Source: Sipunculus nudus
Lineage: Eukaryota; Annelida; Sipuncula; Golfingiida; Sipunculidae
Direction: 5' to 3'
NCBI GenBank assembly: GCA_026874595.1
Contig: CM049309.1
Location: 11,646,576 to 11,710,575 of the forward strand
Length of the DNA stretch: 64,000 bases
In this document: positions 1 to 11,301 of the stretch, one piece after another
How the letters are laid out: the number at the start of each line of letters is the position of its first letter
How positions within the stretch are numbered: the first letter of the stretch is position 1
Translations under genes and position numbers: made by a program
The notes under the pieces: model-generated
Databases searched by the model: none
What the model saw: the letters and a program-made list of their open reading frames with translations, nothing else
What the model was told of the DNA's origin: nothing

Positions 1-540
1 CTATACTTGTACAATATGAGATATTCTACATACCATTGCTGAGGGAAGAGGACCAGGATTATACCTGTGATGCTATATTAGTCACTGCATGGGATGCATC
101 TGGCTGTATCATCAGCTGGATTATTAGCTTTACGTAACTCACAAAGATTGAGGTGTACTATAACCATGGATGACCAAAGAACACTGGCTAGTTTAGAGGT
201 CTGCATTGGCATAGAAGAATGATATAAAGAGCACGGCGCTCATTTGATATCTATTCTTGTGTACACAACCATGACATAGAGCTTTCTGCAGTTCCATAGC
301 CTACCCCGCTTCAGCTAGTTATAGCTGATCATCACTGAACAGGATTAACCTCTTTGTCAAATATATGGTGTGAACTGTGGTGAGCAAGTGCTGTCCTTAT
401 CAGCTAAATTGGTAACCCAATCTACTCACAAAAGATAGACATTCATTATAAATATATGAAAATAAATCATATTTTTTAGTTCGCTACCTTTTTAGTTGTC
501 CCATATGGGTCTTTGCGTGTTGAATGCTGTCTGACTTTTT
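1..540. other. No recognised feature
   Basis: I see no long ORF, repeat unit or RNA gene here. The composition is ordinary AT-rich sequence. Confidence 0.6.
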
Positions 541-735
541 GGGGAAAAATGCAGGGCGGGGCGGGTGCGGGCTGAGAGCTAAATGTGCGGGTGCGGATTG
601 ATTTTTTATTTATAGGTGTAAGGCGGTGTGGGCGGGATTTTCACAACTGCGGGGCAGGGCGGGGCGGGGCGGTTGCGGGCTGAAGGTTTGTTTTGCGGGG
701 CGGATGCGGGCTCTAAATTCCGGCCCGCGCAGGGC
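541..735. repeat. GC-rich degenerate minisatellite
   Basis: This stretch repeats GCGGGTGCGGGCT-like and GGGGCGGGGCGG-like words and ends with a repeated GGGCTCTAAA phrase (about 713 and 731). It differs sharply from the AT-rich surroundings. Runs of G separated by short loops could form G-quadruplexes. It may be the end of a transposable element, because the same short phrase closes two successive blocks, but no partner end was found. Confidence 0.6.
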
Positions 736-749
736 TCTAAAATAAATAA

Positions 750-753
<4 letters not shown>

Positions 754-796
<43 letters not shown>
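754..796. repeat. (TA)n microsatellite
   Basis: Uninterrupted TA dinucleotide run following short TAAA repeats at the edge of the GC-rich block. Confidence 0.95.
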
Positions 797-799
<3 letters not shown>

Positions 800-1191
800 G
801 TGTATAAGATGTGTCCTGTACACGGGAAACTTACGTGTTTTACTTGAGTCTTTAAAACAAGAATTTTACACGTGTTTTACAGGTGTTTTTGACAGGCTAC
901 TCGTTTTTACCAATTAGGTAACATGATAATAGCTATAACTGTTCTATGACTCCCTTTGCTAAAACTGCTTGAGAAATGAGTACATAGTTGATTATATTGT
1001 TAGAGCACAGGGCTCAAGCTGAAGCGTGATAACTGATTAGTTCATGCTAAATGCTTATATGGTCCGGGCACAAGGTGTAGGCTTGTGGTGTTAGGTAATA
1101 ACCAAACACACCTGGTCCTGTTCATTTAACCAGGCTTGGCCATTTTACAGTTACTGTCAGCTGAGGCTGGTCAGTGTAAGGGATATACATG

Positions 1192-1235
<44 letters not shown>

Positions 1236-1523
1236 ATTTTTTATATTGTTGTATCCCCGACTGTATGAGGAATGTTTGTAAACTTTTCGGTGTTTCCATA
1301 CAAGCCGACTTGTGTCATCGATGATAAACAAATATTACGAACCTTCCTCGTCTTTGTTTTATTAAAAATTCGCTTTTTATATCGTTACCATTATAACTTT
1401 TTTTCCATTTTATGATCCAATTAAGGTATGTTGGAAAGGCCAACATTTTTATCCAATCCTTAACTAGCAAAAAGGAATGTCTGATCTGAACGATAGACAA
1501 AATTATTTTTTGCTTCATTGCAG
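797..1523. other. Presumed 5' region and first intron of gene 1
   Basis: The stretch contains a (TA)n array at about 1196..1233 and no convincing coding exon. Gene 1's start codon lies just after a splice acceptor at 1521..1523, so a non-coding first exon and the promoter should lie here or further upstream. I could not place either one. Confidence 0.4.
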
Positions 1524-1768
1524 GTGACGATTCCAAAATGTCAGCGCCACCGTCCTATGAGAAAACAGCGTATGGTTTCAACACCAGCCCTGTCGAGCCG
1601 ACAGCTCCTCCGCAGGGAATGGACAATATAGGGTTCACCGGGTACAGCGGCAAAAACCAGATCCAAACTCCATACGTCACTCAACCAAAGCCCGGGGTGT
1701 ACTCATGGAACCTTGCCGGGAATTATGGGATAGGCAACCCAGCAGCTACCCAACCCACAAAACAAGCG
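1524..1768 (+). CDS. Gene 1 exon 1 (5' UTR end plus first 77 codons)
   Basis: An acceptor CAG sits at 1521..1523 and the ATG at 1538. The exon ends at GCG before donor GTAACT (1769). It encodes the PPSY/PTAP tail. Gene 3 has the same layout: acceptor, a few untranslated bases, ATG, and a phase-0 donor. Confidence 0.75.
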
Positions 1769-2547
1769 GTAACTTAATTTATTAAGAGTGGAATATTTCT
1801 GAGAGCTAGAAAATCGGGAAATCTAAACATGTTTAGTTTGAAATAGCGGCACTTTGCCGCCCGAATGTCGAAATTATATTCTGGAGACGTTAGGGTGGCA
1901 GTACAAGCAATAGTGTAAAGATCAATATAAAAGTTAAGTAGATGTACTCAACAATTCTGTCCGTACTGTATAATGTTTTCCTGTCTGTCACATTCTAATA
2001 AGAAAATAACCACATCCTTTATATCAAGAACAAAAAATTATCACATCTCAAGTAACCTACATATTTTAATGCCATAATAATTGATAACAAAGGCCTTTTT
2101 CATCACAAAATTGCCCAAATATTACTCAAGACTGCCGTGGACTTCCAGCCAGCGAAGGTTTACTCATGCACTTTTCGGCCGTTGAAGAAACAAAATGTCC
2201 ATAATAGCCAGATACAAGTATATATTATTATAGCTTCAGTAGCTAGAGCTGCTCGAAAGAAGGCGCCTTTAAAAGTATGAATATATAGAGAAACGCGCGA
2301 CTGTTAATAATCAAAACAGTTGTACAGTGACGGATATCATGTTAAGAGTCCGTTTATATAAAAAAAGCCTGTGAGTCATGTTTCTATGGCTAAGTTTGAA
2401 AGATAATTGACTTAAGTGTAATTATAATTGAAGTGATAAAGGTCCGGTTTTGTTTTGTGTTTTGAAAGTCTTTCTTACCTACCTGTGTGATCTGTATATC
2501 AAAAGCGTTAAACAATATATATATAAATACATATATATATATATAAA

Positions 2548-2599
<52 letters not shown>

Positions 2600-5486
2600 G
2601 GTGTAACTCATATGGTATTGTGTGAATGTATTATTAAAAGAATTTGTGAGATGAAAATAATAGAATAATATATAAATGTGATTAAAATGTTCGAATATTT
2701 CAAGGATTCACAGTTTTGCAACTAAATTTATCAAATTTAAAATAATAATAATAATAATAATAATAAAAATAATAAACTAATAAATAAAACAGAAACAATG
2801 CTCAGTATATATCATTAATAACACGTCGTTTTCTCTGTCACAGCCTAGGAGTCGTGCGTGTACCTATGTACGGAGAGGATTTGGTATATTTTTCAATTTG
2901 GCCGTTATCGGGTGCGTCATCGCTGTGGTAGTGTTGGTGATCACGGAGAAACGTCTGGCGGCTCTCATAGTCGGATGTGTCGGACTCGGGCTTTTGGTTG
3001 GAATACTAGTGGAAGCTTGCTGTTCCAACACGATGGAATATCTTAAGAATTTTCACCAGTTAAAGTCTCTGAGAGACTATGTTGATAAGGTCAAGGCGGC
3101 GGCCCCCGTGCTTGAGATGCATATTAAGTGTTACCACAACGAGACGAGGTTCCGTACAGTTTCACAGACCGACGGTAATGGTAACACGACATACCGCACA
3201 GAGACCTACACGGTAGAGGTAGTCACGCACCGAGAAACGGAGACATTTAACTACAGACAATGGCGAGATGTGTCCGAGGATATAATGGTCATAGACAGTA
3301 AAAAGCCAACAAGGGTACATTTCCCCGTTACTTTTTTATTAAATACAGTAGAAACTCGTTCGTTTGCCACCCTCCCCCCCCCCCCCCCCAATTTTCCCCC
3401 AAAGTCGCCAATCGCTAAATCATATCGACGCCCCAATCTACTGAGAACTTTTTTGCTGTCCCTATATGTGAGATTTGATCTTAATCGGACGCCATTTGCA
3501 ACACCGCATCACATCGCAATAAAGAACTAGAAATATGAATTCTAAGGATTGCAAGCCTCCGCCATGCCGGGTTTTCTATCGTGGGATCCCATATTCCCAG
3601 GTTCATTCGTGCATATGTGATTTTACATTGATGAACATTTATTACTTACGTCCCTAAACCCAGAGCATGTGCCGGATCCACACCAAAATCTAATCACACA
3701 CAAAAAAATGGCAAAGTCCCGAAATTCCCTGTTATTTTTACAGAGATTCCGTTCATGATTGCGTGAGTTATATTGTGAAAAAACACACACATACACACAC
3801 ATGAACGGGGACGACCGCGTACCCTCCTGGCGCTGGCGATTAATCTCAAATTTTATTCTCCACCATACAGGAATTACTTATCCTCATTACATGGAAACAC
3901 TTTATCTGAAGTCACTGGTGTTGGCGACAGCAGGGGGTCATACTGTATCGTGAGACTTGATAATAATAGATTTTGGGTCTTCCTCAGTAGAACCAGTACT
4001 TCCGTCATGGCTGAACAAAAATACTGAATTTGAGCATTTATCTTGATTCAATATTAAAAGTTTAAAATTTATTTCAGCTAGAATTTAAAATAGAAGCGGT
4101 TCAATCCACCCAACCTCCCATTGAAAAAAAAACAGAATATAGCTTAATGTATCATCGTCTTACATTCGATATTTCAAATGAGTGTCATATTTAAATTTAT
4201 GACTAGCGTAAATTAAATCGGACGTAAATGCTAATTTAGTTTATGCAGCACCTGACAAAGGTTACTCGAACCTTTTATATGTCAACAATTCAAGCGCTTT
4301 GTGGTAATCACAGAACATGTCAGTCATTTCCCCTAAATATGTCTGCTGTTGAGTGCTGTTCGATGATCGTAACATGTATATTTGTAACTTGTTATATTCG
4401 TGCCATATGTACTCGTAACATACATACTCGTAACATGCATACTCGTAACAAGCACATTGGTAAAATTTATTACTGTAACATGCATACTCGTTACAAGCAT
4501 ACTGGTAAAATGTATAATCGTAAATGCATACTCGTAACATGCAAATTCATAACATGTATACTCGTTTCTCGTCCACCTGACCGAATTTCGATGCAACGTA
4601 TTCAGTAAAATAACTTTTAACTTATACTCAGCGCCATCTAGTGAAAAAATGTGTAACAATTTATACACAGAGGCAGAGATTTGGATTAGAAGATGCCCTT
4701 GTTTATCGCATAGACCATTCTAATTGGACCAAGTAATAAGTCATTTTCACATAAACTTCAACGGTTATTTGCACATCTGTATTATCTGGTATTATCTTAG
4801 AATGTAATAGACGAGTATTTAAACTCGTATGTTTAAGTTTAATGATATGTTGCTTCTTAAATGTTACGGAACAGTATTTGGTCTGCATGAAAGCTTAGTT
4901 ATCAAGCAAAGGTAAATGTATTCCCACGTGAATTAATGGTCAAATTTTAGTATGAGAAAATGGGCAATTGCAACTGGAAAAGAATGGAAAATAATTGGAT
5001 GATCGTAACATATATACTCGTAAAATGTGTAGACGTAACATTTATACTCGCGACATGCATAATCGATGATTACTCGTAACATGTGTACTCGTGTCATATA
5101 TATTCATAACATACATACTCGTAACATGTATCCTCGTAACATACATATTTGTAACAATAATAATAACAATTATTATTTTTAATTTTCTGTCAAGGTCAGC
5201 TGTACCGCCTCGTATCGCTTTCAGGATGAGAGAACGAGTCAAGCTTTCACCCACCAGTACGAAAACCTGAAGGACCGGAACAGGAACCGCGACAAATACA
5301 TGGATGACCGGATAGTAGAGATCTTTATTGTTATCAGTATTCTTCACGCCTTTCTTTGGCTGTATCCGCACTTGGTTTAATCCTGATTACACTTAACCGG
5401 TTAACAACTGTCTAAAACAAATAAGTTCAGAAAGCACAAGCATAATATCGTTCCTGGTTACGCCCCTTTAAACCGCTTTGTCCCTT

Positions 5487-5547
<61 letters not shown>

Positions 5548-5813
5548 TAATAAATCTAGATTATCTATCATTTTGAAACTTTTAAAATTTTATTCATGAT
5601 GCTTTATTTCATGTTTTTTTTCAGTCGTTTGAGGTACCACACTTCAAGGAACACGTGACCGCCTACTGGGAGGAGCGCTCTGTCAGCTGCTTGTTTTCCC
5701 GCGCTTGTTTCTGTCTGTCAAGTCTTCTTCTATGCACGTATTGCTATAGATACTGTTTCAGAGCAAGGACAGCAAAAACACATTTCAACTGCATAAAAGA
5801 AATGGGACTTTAA
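1538..5813 (+). CDS. TMEM151-like membrane protein, gene 1 (four exons joined)
   Basis: The span joins 1538..1768, 2844..3314, 5195..5314 and 5625..5813, all phase 0, to a 336-aa protein. Residues 1-77 form a Pro/Gly-rich tail with PPSY at 4-7 and PTAP at 21-24. Hydrophobic spans lie at about 92-110 and 115-134. A conserved soluble region follows, with CYHNETR at 173-179, VEVVTHRE at 201-208 and RDVS at 218-221. A Cys-rich span lies at about 296-315, and the tail ends RARTAKTHFNCIKE. The order of spans, the CYH..R, THR..E and RDVS blocks and the third C-terminal span match the TMEM151 family as I know it; that family's molecular function is not established. The two N-terminal motifs are of the kind bound by NEDD4-type WW domains and by TSG101, so a role in endosomal or vesicle sorting is an inference. 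The ATG lies 14 bases after a splice acceptor. The equal exon lengths in gene 3 support the model. Confidence 0.82.
1769..2843 (+). other. Gene 1 intron 1
   Basis: A 1075-bp intron bounded by GTAACT and TGTCACAG. It holds a long (TA)n tract and a short (AAT)n tract near 2742..2766. Short ORFs here come from the TA tract. Confidence 0.7.
2514..2596. repeat. (TA)n microsatellite in gene 1 intron 1
   Basis: Interrupted TA repeat of about 80 bp. Confidence 0.95.
2844..3314 (+). CDS. Gene 1 exon 2 (two membrane spans and the CYH/VVTHRE core)
   Basis: The exon runs from acceptor CACAG to donor AGG|GTACAT and has 157 codons without a stop. The reading frame starts PRSRAC and ends SKKPTR. No in-frame ATG exists upstream within the exon, so it must be spliced to exon 1. 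It aligns codon for codon in length with gene 3 exon 2, and from CSNTMEY onward the two are strongly alike. Confidence 0.85.
3535..3850 (+). repeat. Dispersed repeat, copy A of three
   Basis: Shares ordered blocks with 18295..18610 and, for its first half, 60535..60700: GCCTCCGCCATG near the start, CAGGTTCATT-like, GACGTTCCTAAA-like, GCCGGATCCACACCAAA, then CATGAACGGGG and a GGCG-rich end. The ends CCTCCGCCA and TGGCG are inverted relative to one another. This looks like a SINE or short LINE tail, as the CA-rich stretch before the GGCG end resembles 3' ends seen in many invertebrate elements. Confidence 0.65.
4363..4566. repeat. 15-bp minisatellite, block 1
   Basis: About 13 degenerate copies of TACTCGTAACATGCA. 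The period is a multiple of three, which makes false open frames on both strands. Confidence 0.85.
4999..5157. repeat. 15-bp minisatellite, block 2
   Basis: Same unit as the block at 4363. Both blocks open with GATGATCGTAACAT, so they are probably duplicates of one array. Confidence 0.8.
5195..5314 (+). CDS. Gene 1 exon 3
   Basis: 40 codons from acceptor GTCAAG to donor GTAGAG, encoding VSCTASYRF...RNRDKYMDDRI. Exons of exactly 40 codons with the same CxASYRF and NRD..MD motifs occur in genes 2 and 3. The donor GTAGAG is weaker than the GTAAGA of the paralogues. Confidence 0.85.
5489..5550. repeat. (TA)n microsatellite in gene 1 intron 3
   Basis: Long TA run between exons 3 and 4, in an intron of only 310 bp. 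Confidence 0.95.
5625..5813 (+). CDS. Gene 1 exon 4 and stop
   Basis: Acceptor TTTTTTTTCAG precedes TCG TTT GAG; 62 codons and TAA. It encodes SFEVPHFKEHVTAYW, a Cys-rich hydrophobic stretch and a basic tail ending KEMGL. Gene 3 exon 4 has the same length and the same pattern (VPHF, HVTAY, TAKxxF, VKE). Confidence 0.87.
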   Translation, partial: SFEVPHFKEHVTAYWEERSVSCLFSRACFCLSSLLLCTYCYRYCFRARTAKTHFNCIKEMGL

Positions 5814-6245
5814 ATAAAGTCAATTTGAAATCAGCTCAGGAGACTCCCCAATGTCACAACATCATTTATGAGCATTCATAAGCCTGTTACTTATATACAG
5901 ATATGCGTTGAATATGGTCTGCAAACAGTACGAAAAGCAACAGGTAAACCACCATGGTGTAAAATGTGATTTCCTGTTTTTATGGTAATCTGTATAATAA
6001 AACACACTTGATGTACCCGTGAAAACCCACGGTTTTATATGATAAACACTTTTGTTATGAGCTGGTAGGGACTGAATGTCCCATATTTTTATCCTGTCTC
6101 TTCGCAGGGACTGTTGTACATGATATAGATTACTTATGCTAGGATTCCTTAGGAACCACCTCCCCTAAAGAAGTCAGCAAAAACTGGCAAATTATGCTAT
6201 TCAATAATTCAATCAAAGATGTAGACATGAGGCAGATATAGGACA
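5814..6245 (+). other. Gene 1 3' region with polyadenylation signals
   Basis: AATAAA overlaps the stop codon at 5813..5818 and another lies at 5996..6001. The second is better placed for 3' end formation. Nothing else is recognised before 6246. Confidence 0.5.
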
Positions 6246-6430
6246 CAGTGAACCCTCTATAATGTGGGTACCCTTGAGACTGGGATCGGGACAAACTGCC
6301 CACTTTATAGAGGTGCCCTCTACATGGAGGTCATGATATAAATATTAAGAATAAGAAAAATTGGGACTTAAAAAAACTGCCCACTAAACAGAGGTTCCCA
6401 CTTTATGGAGGTGTCCGAGAGGTTCCACTG
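6246..6430. mobile_element. Short MITE-like element with CAGTG ends
   Basis: The left end CAGTGAACCCTCTATAATG and the right end (reverse complement CAGTGGAACCTCTCGGACAC) are imperfect inverted repeats. Inner copies of CCCACTTTATAGAGG repeat the theme. CAGTG-AACC ends are typical of mariner-like relatives. A TA follows the right end but not the left, so no clean target duplication is visible. Confidence 0.6.
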
Positions 6431-6513
6431 TATACGAACTTCGCGTAAGAATGTATTATTTCTTCCGATAAACAAGATGGGCACGATATCATCATGGCCA
6501 GAGTAATGGCGAT

Positions 6514-6518
<5 letters not shown>

Positions 6519-6556
<38 letters not shown>
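6519..6556. repeat. (TA)n microsatellite
   Basis: TA run preceded by a short TG run. Confidence 0.9.
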
Positions 6557-6559
<3 letters not shown>

Positions 6560-8775
6560 AGCCATCTATTCTTTAAAATTATTTGAAGAAATTATATGAC
6601 TATATAGGAAAGTGAAATTTCGTGAATTATAATTTGTATATATTGATGCTCAAAGGACATCACGAAAACGACGCTTTTACTTGACAGTTGATGGAAGTCT
6701 TGGGTATAATAACAAATACAAATGTCATTGAAGGCTCTAACACGCAACTAAATGCTGCCAATGTTGAAAGACATGCTCAGACAAATATACTCCTACAGTA
6801 TTAATGCTTGTCCTGAGCAATGTTGTTCTGGCTAAAGGTTTCTCAGTAAAAAAAACTTTAAAACAAGTAGGAAATTATATTTTTGCCACACATTTCAACT
6901 ATACATTTCGCAATAGCCATCTTCAGGTTAAAGTCCTCCCTTTCATGCTACGCTCCCGAGGCAGCGGAAATCTTGCGCTTCTAAAGAAGCTGTGTAAAGA
7001 GCGTATTCCATGCCCTAACAGGTGGCGGTCCATCTTTATTAGATCGATGTTATCATTGACGTTGGCGACACTCAACCATTGTAACGAATCTCCTCTGTGG
7101 CCACGCTTAGGAAATGCCCGGTTTTTTTAACTGTGGGGAACGATGAAGAGTGTGTCCTAAGGGGAATGCGAGATATATTTATATAAATATAGAGGAATTT
7201 TAAAAATATATCTTAAAGGCTCTTCGCAGCGCCTACTGTCATAATCTACGTTTACTCAGTCCAACGCAAGAACGGCCAATATATACTGGTACACATCACA
7301 ATCATGTTATGAATAGACCGTAGAGACTGATGTATGATATATTTAGTAAATCACATATACCAGATAGAATCTGGTATCCCATTAAACCCTTTACTGTTTG
7401 CAGGCGCACTATATAAGGCGCACTCTAAACTTAACTTTCCTATTCATGAAATATACTTTAGAGTAATAAATTTTCACTTTTCACCTCATAACTCCCGTAA
7501 CTTCAAATATTTTGGAGTGGGGAGTCTCATACTACACAGCTTTATGTCTTTCGCATATGTAGGCCTAACAAAATAGTTATGAATATGGAATAAAACCTTA
7601 AAGACATATCATATTTTTATCTGTTTGAACGTTAATTTTAATCTTTTTTATTTTTATATTTTGAAACGGGTCACATTTTGGAGATATAAACTCTCCCAGA
7701 ACATTCATTTGTTCATGCCTGATGGCCTTGAATAGTCTTAATTAATTCTTAATTAAGACTGGGCTTGCAAAACGTTTCTCATTATAAACTTTTAAACATA
7801 CACGAAATTATATTCTCTCAATACATTTTAACAGTATATTTCACAATATTTATCTTCAGAATAAAGTTCTCTTCCCATGCTAGAAGAGACGGAGGTATAT
7901 TTTCCCATCAAAACTGATAATATTAATATCTATTATAATTATTTTTATTATGATCATTATTATCGAACTGCATTTGTAAATAGCAAGCACTCACTTATTC
8001 TCAGTGAAATTCTTATGGAATTTCCACAGTATATACCCAAAAATAACCCCTCCCCCCCCCCCCCCCCCCAAAAAAAAAAAAACAAAAAAAACGCACACAC
8101 ACAGACACTGATAAACAAACAAAGACGTTAACATCCCCAACCCAATCCTTCCTTCTTGGGTAAAGCTCAGTCATCAAACCTCACTTATGGCTGCTGCTTA
8201 GTACGAAGAGCGTGGAACAGCCCCAATATGTCTGGGAATTCCATGGCTGCTCTAGGAACGGGGGTGTTCCCTGGCCCCTGTGAACGTAAATTTCCGAGCA
8301 CGCATAGATTATATGCACGGATCACCTTCTGCAGGTCACAAAGACTGACATCACACATCGGGGTAAGATATACCTTGCATCAGTAAATTACTGTCACCTA
8401 GCTGTATACTGATGTAAGCCTTTTAAGGGGGTGTTTAATACAGTAACCGAACATGCATAGCGCACACCCTCAATCGATCTGAAGTAGAACCTTGACCCAG
8501 GTCTAAACAAGATGCAGGGCGGCTTGCTAGGCTTATTATGCGCTCCACTCTCACTGAACACGAATAATTTTCGACTAAGTTATTGTTTGAAAGTAGCCCT
8601 ACTCTCTGCTAATGAAACAGGCTTTCACCAGCAATCGGCTTTCACCAGCAATCTCGACCAGTGCCAGCGCCAAGGAGGATACATGGCTGTAGTTATTTTC
8701 CATATATAACATCTACAAAACCCCTGAAGTTTGGACCGCTTCATACAATTTTCAAAATAAATTCTGATATTAAAT

Positions 8776-8777
<2 letters not shown>
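6557..8777. other. Intergenic, mostly unassigned
   Basis: A passage at about 6885..6955 (TTTCGCAATAGCCATCTTCAG...CATGCTACG) recurs in diverged form at about 7825..7885, so part of this is old repeat. A C run followed by A-rich sequence lies at 8050..8090. A 108-codon open frame at 6804..7130 overlaps the repeated passage and is not supported as a gene. Confidence 0.45.

Positions 8778-8837
<60 letters not shown>
8778..8837. repeat. (TA)n microsatellite
   Basis: 60-bp TA run. Confidence 0.95.
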
Positions 8838-8842
<5 letters not shown>

Positions 8843-9364
8843 TTTTATGCCACCGTCGAGATTGCACTCCATGAAATATTTATGTACTACTGATAATCAG
8901 CCTAGACCTTTAATTTTCCAAATAAAAAAAATACAGTTGCCCCATCTTAAATTAAACCTGAAAATGGGTAAAAATTAACTGTTTCAATCAATTTAACTTG
9001 ATAATCATTTCCTTAGGATGCATTATCTTTACCTTTTGTTACCATTATCCTTATATTTTCTTTATTTTTATTTTCTATCTCATAACAAAAACAGAAATAA
9101 CGTTACCGGGAAAGATCTCTTCCTATGAAAAAAATTGTTGCAGATAAAATTGTATAGTAATAAAACTTACTTTAAACATTACTGATATTTTCCGTTCAGA
9201 CAATACCTGTTATACTATAATTTCCTGGCAGACATTTAGTGTATGGAAAGTTTATCTTCATATTACATGCGGAGGTTTATGGGGCTGCATGGGACTTGTT
9301 TCACCCCCTACATTCACTGGGACTAGTATTTATGGATAATTTTCCCAGCTGTAATATTATACAG
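8838..9364. other. Upstream of pseudogene 2
   Basis: AT-rich, nothing recognised. It ends in the acceptor TATTATACAG at 9364 that precedes exon 1 of pseudogene 2. Confidence 0.5.
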
Positions 9365-9580
9365 ATATGGACCCTCCACCAACGTCGGACGTTTAAACAA
9401 CTTAAGCGTCCTGCCGCTCCATCAGGGCCACCACCGGAAGCTGACGTCAGACCCGCCGCCATAACAACCCAGCTGCCACTAGGGCCTATGACGCCTGGAG
9501 GGTACACGAGCACTTCTGAGGTAGCCCTAGATGTACAGACCAACCACGAACTGGAAGGGGAGGTAACACAGCAGCAACTG
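9365..9580 (+). pseudogene. Pseudogene 2 exon 1, frameshifted
   Basis: ATG at 9367 reads MDPPPTSDV then stop. The remaining codons align to gene 3 exon 1 only in a shifted frame (AAITTQLPLGPMTPGGYT...). The PPSY motif is destroyed and PSAP is changed to PSGP. An open frame from 9239 covers this exon only because it uses the shifted frame and runs through the acceptor. Confidence 0.8.
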
Positions 9581-9790
9581 GTTTGTACATAATTAAGGTA
9601 AAATTAGTTTGCTTTATTTTAGCTGTAATTTATATAAAAATAGACATTAGCTCACATATTTCGAATGCTCAGAATACCCTTTATCAGACCAACTGTTGTA
9701 TAAATAAACGCAATATAACTTGTTTCGGGAAATAAATATTATGCATTCATCATTAAAATGCTAAAAAATGTATTCCGTGGCGGCATTTTT

Positions 9791-9822
<32 letters not shown>

Positions 9823-10306
9823 TATATATATATATATATATATATAATCTTTCCTCCTTCTTAAATTTTAAAACGAATGGTTCTTTGATTAAAGTAGCCA
9901 AGTTTCAAGTCTGTTAGTGCCAAAATCTCTAGGAGGCGGAGCGAATGTCATTCGTGGCGAATGTCTATATCAGTAATTATGTCACCTGATTGTCCTGGCT
10001 TGCGCTAATGTGCTTTAGTGCAAGGGTCTAAATATGTAACTAAATCCGACTGTTCAGATGATGCCTTTCATGTACTTTCCATCTCTAAAAGTACCATCTG
10101 AAACCTTTCACGCCATGTGGTTGGGCCTCCGAATGTCAAGATAAGCAGTGCCCAAGGCAAGCTCTATAGACCTGCTACTGAAGCTCAAAATCAGAAATGT
10201 CAATCAAGTCATAGCTCCATATGCAAACCAGTTGGTAATTGAATGATAAGTAGATTCTGTCAGGACAAACTTAGGCTGATAGAGCGAATGAAATTTATCA
10301 GTTATG

Positions 10307-11300
10307 ATCTATATTGTCAATAGGCCATTTATGTTCAAGGTGACTAAAAGAGTTAACTAGTATAGTTCACATATTTTCAGAAAATTGATATTTTTTTTTT
10401 TTTATTTTTAGACGATACTAGGACTTCAACTTTTACTATGACTATTTTACAGAGATCACCACGGAGATCGCTTGGTGCATTGAATTGTTATCACAATCAC
10501 AATGTCGTGATGAAACAATGACTTGAATCTTTCTAGTGTACAAACTGTAACACTACGTCCATATATATATAGGTATATATATACGTCCATATGAAAGTAT
10601 TTCTTTTGCTTTTTATCGAATCACAAACATACATAAAGACATATAAACACAAGTATTCACAGACATGTTACAGACGCAGACTTTAACAATGATCAAAACA
10701 TTCAAGTCACGTTAGCCAGGATGATAAGTTAATCACCGAGCATTAAATCTCAGTCCTTGGTATATGATACATCCATGCATGGAATATAGTGCTTTCCTTT
10801 AAAGTAAAATTATATCTGCCAGTATTCCGTTGAGTTTGTTTACTTCTGTAGAAAACTGGAAATAAGTTGTACCGGGCACGATCCGTGGATCAAATATAAA
10901 CATAGCGCGCACCCTACCTAGTGGCCGTAGCGCGCAACTTAACACATTAAGAATATTCAATATGTCAAGTGGTATTTCTCTGGGTTTCCTCTTTCATTTC
11001 TCCTTATTTTTCTCCTTTTCTTTTTCTGGCAAACATACGCACGTGGACTGTGTTTACTCTCACCCAGAACCATAATAACGTATATGACAGCTTAATTGGA
11101 GTTTGTACTTCGTGTGCCGGTTTGATTTCGCTTCTAAACGTTTGTATCAAGCTGAAATGAACATATAAAATATAATATAGACACATCATTGCAAATACGT
11201 GTGTCTTTAAAGCTGTATTTATGAACCTGAAAATTCACAGGAGGCCAAACAGGGAGCATCGAGACAGTGCTGCGGGGGATTTTTCCACCTAATCGTATAT
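10307..11300 (+). repeat. Tandem duplication copy 1, ending in an exon 2 fragment
   Basis: Starts ATCTATATTGTCAATAGG and runs through intron sequence, an acceptor, and the first 60 bases of exon 2. The next copy starts at 11302 with the same words. The two are nearly identical apart from an extra segment of about 176 bp at 10875..11050 in this copy. Confidence 0.9.
11241..11300 (+). pseudogene. Truncated duplicate of exon 2 of pseudogene 2
   Basis: Twenty codons (EAKQGASRQCCGGFFHLIVY) after an intact acceptor, cut off at the duplication junction. It has no donor. Confidence 0.85.
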
Positions 11301-11301
11301 A

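Larger units (their letters stand above)
3315..5194 (+). other. Gene 1 intron 2
   Basis: An intron of about 1.9 kb. It contains a C run near 3377, a dispersed repeat (3535..3850) and two minisatellite blocks (4363..4566 and 4999..5157). The ORF that runs on from exon 2 to about 3530 is read-through past the donor. Confidence 0.7.

Noticed and set aside
3315-3530. C-terminal extension of gene 1 exon 2 (VHFPVTFLLN...)
   Set aside because: Both paralogues splice at AGG|GT here, and exon 3 continues the conserved protein.
4243-4668. ORFs of 90-120 codons with CYEYA or TRNMH repeats on both strands
   Set aside because: Products of the 15-bp minisatellite inside gene 1 intron 2.
9239-9364. Upstream extension of the pseudogene 2 exon 1 frame
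   Set aside because: The splice acceptor at 9364 and homology to gene 3 place the exon start at 9365; upstream codons have no counterpart in the paralogues.
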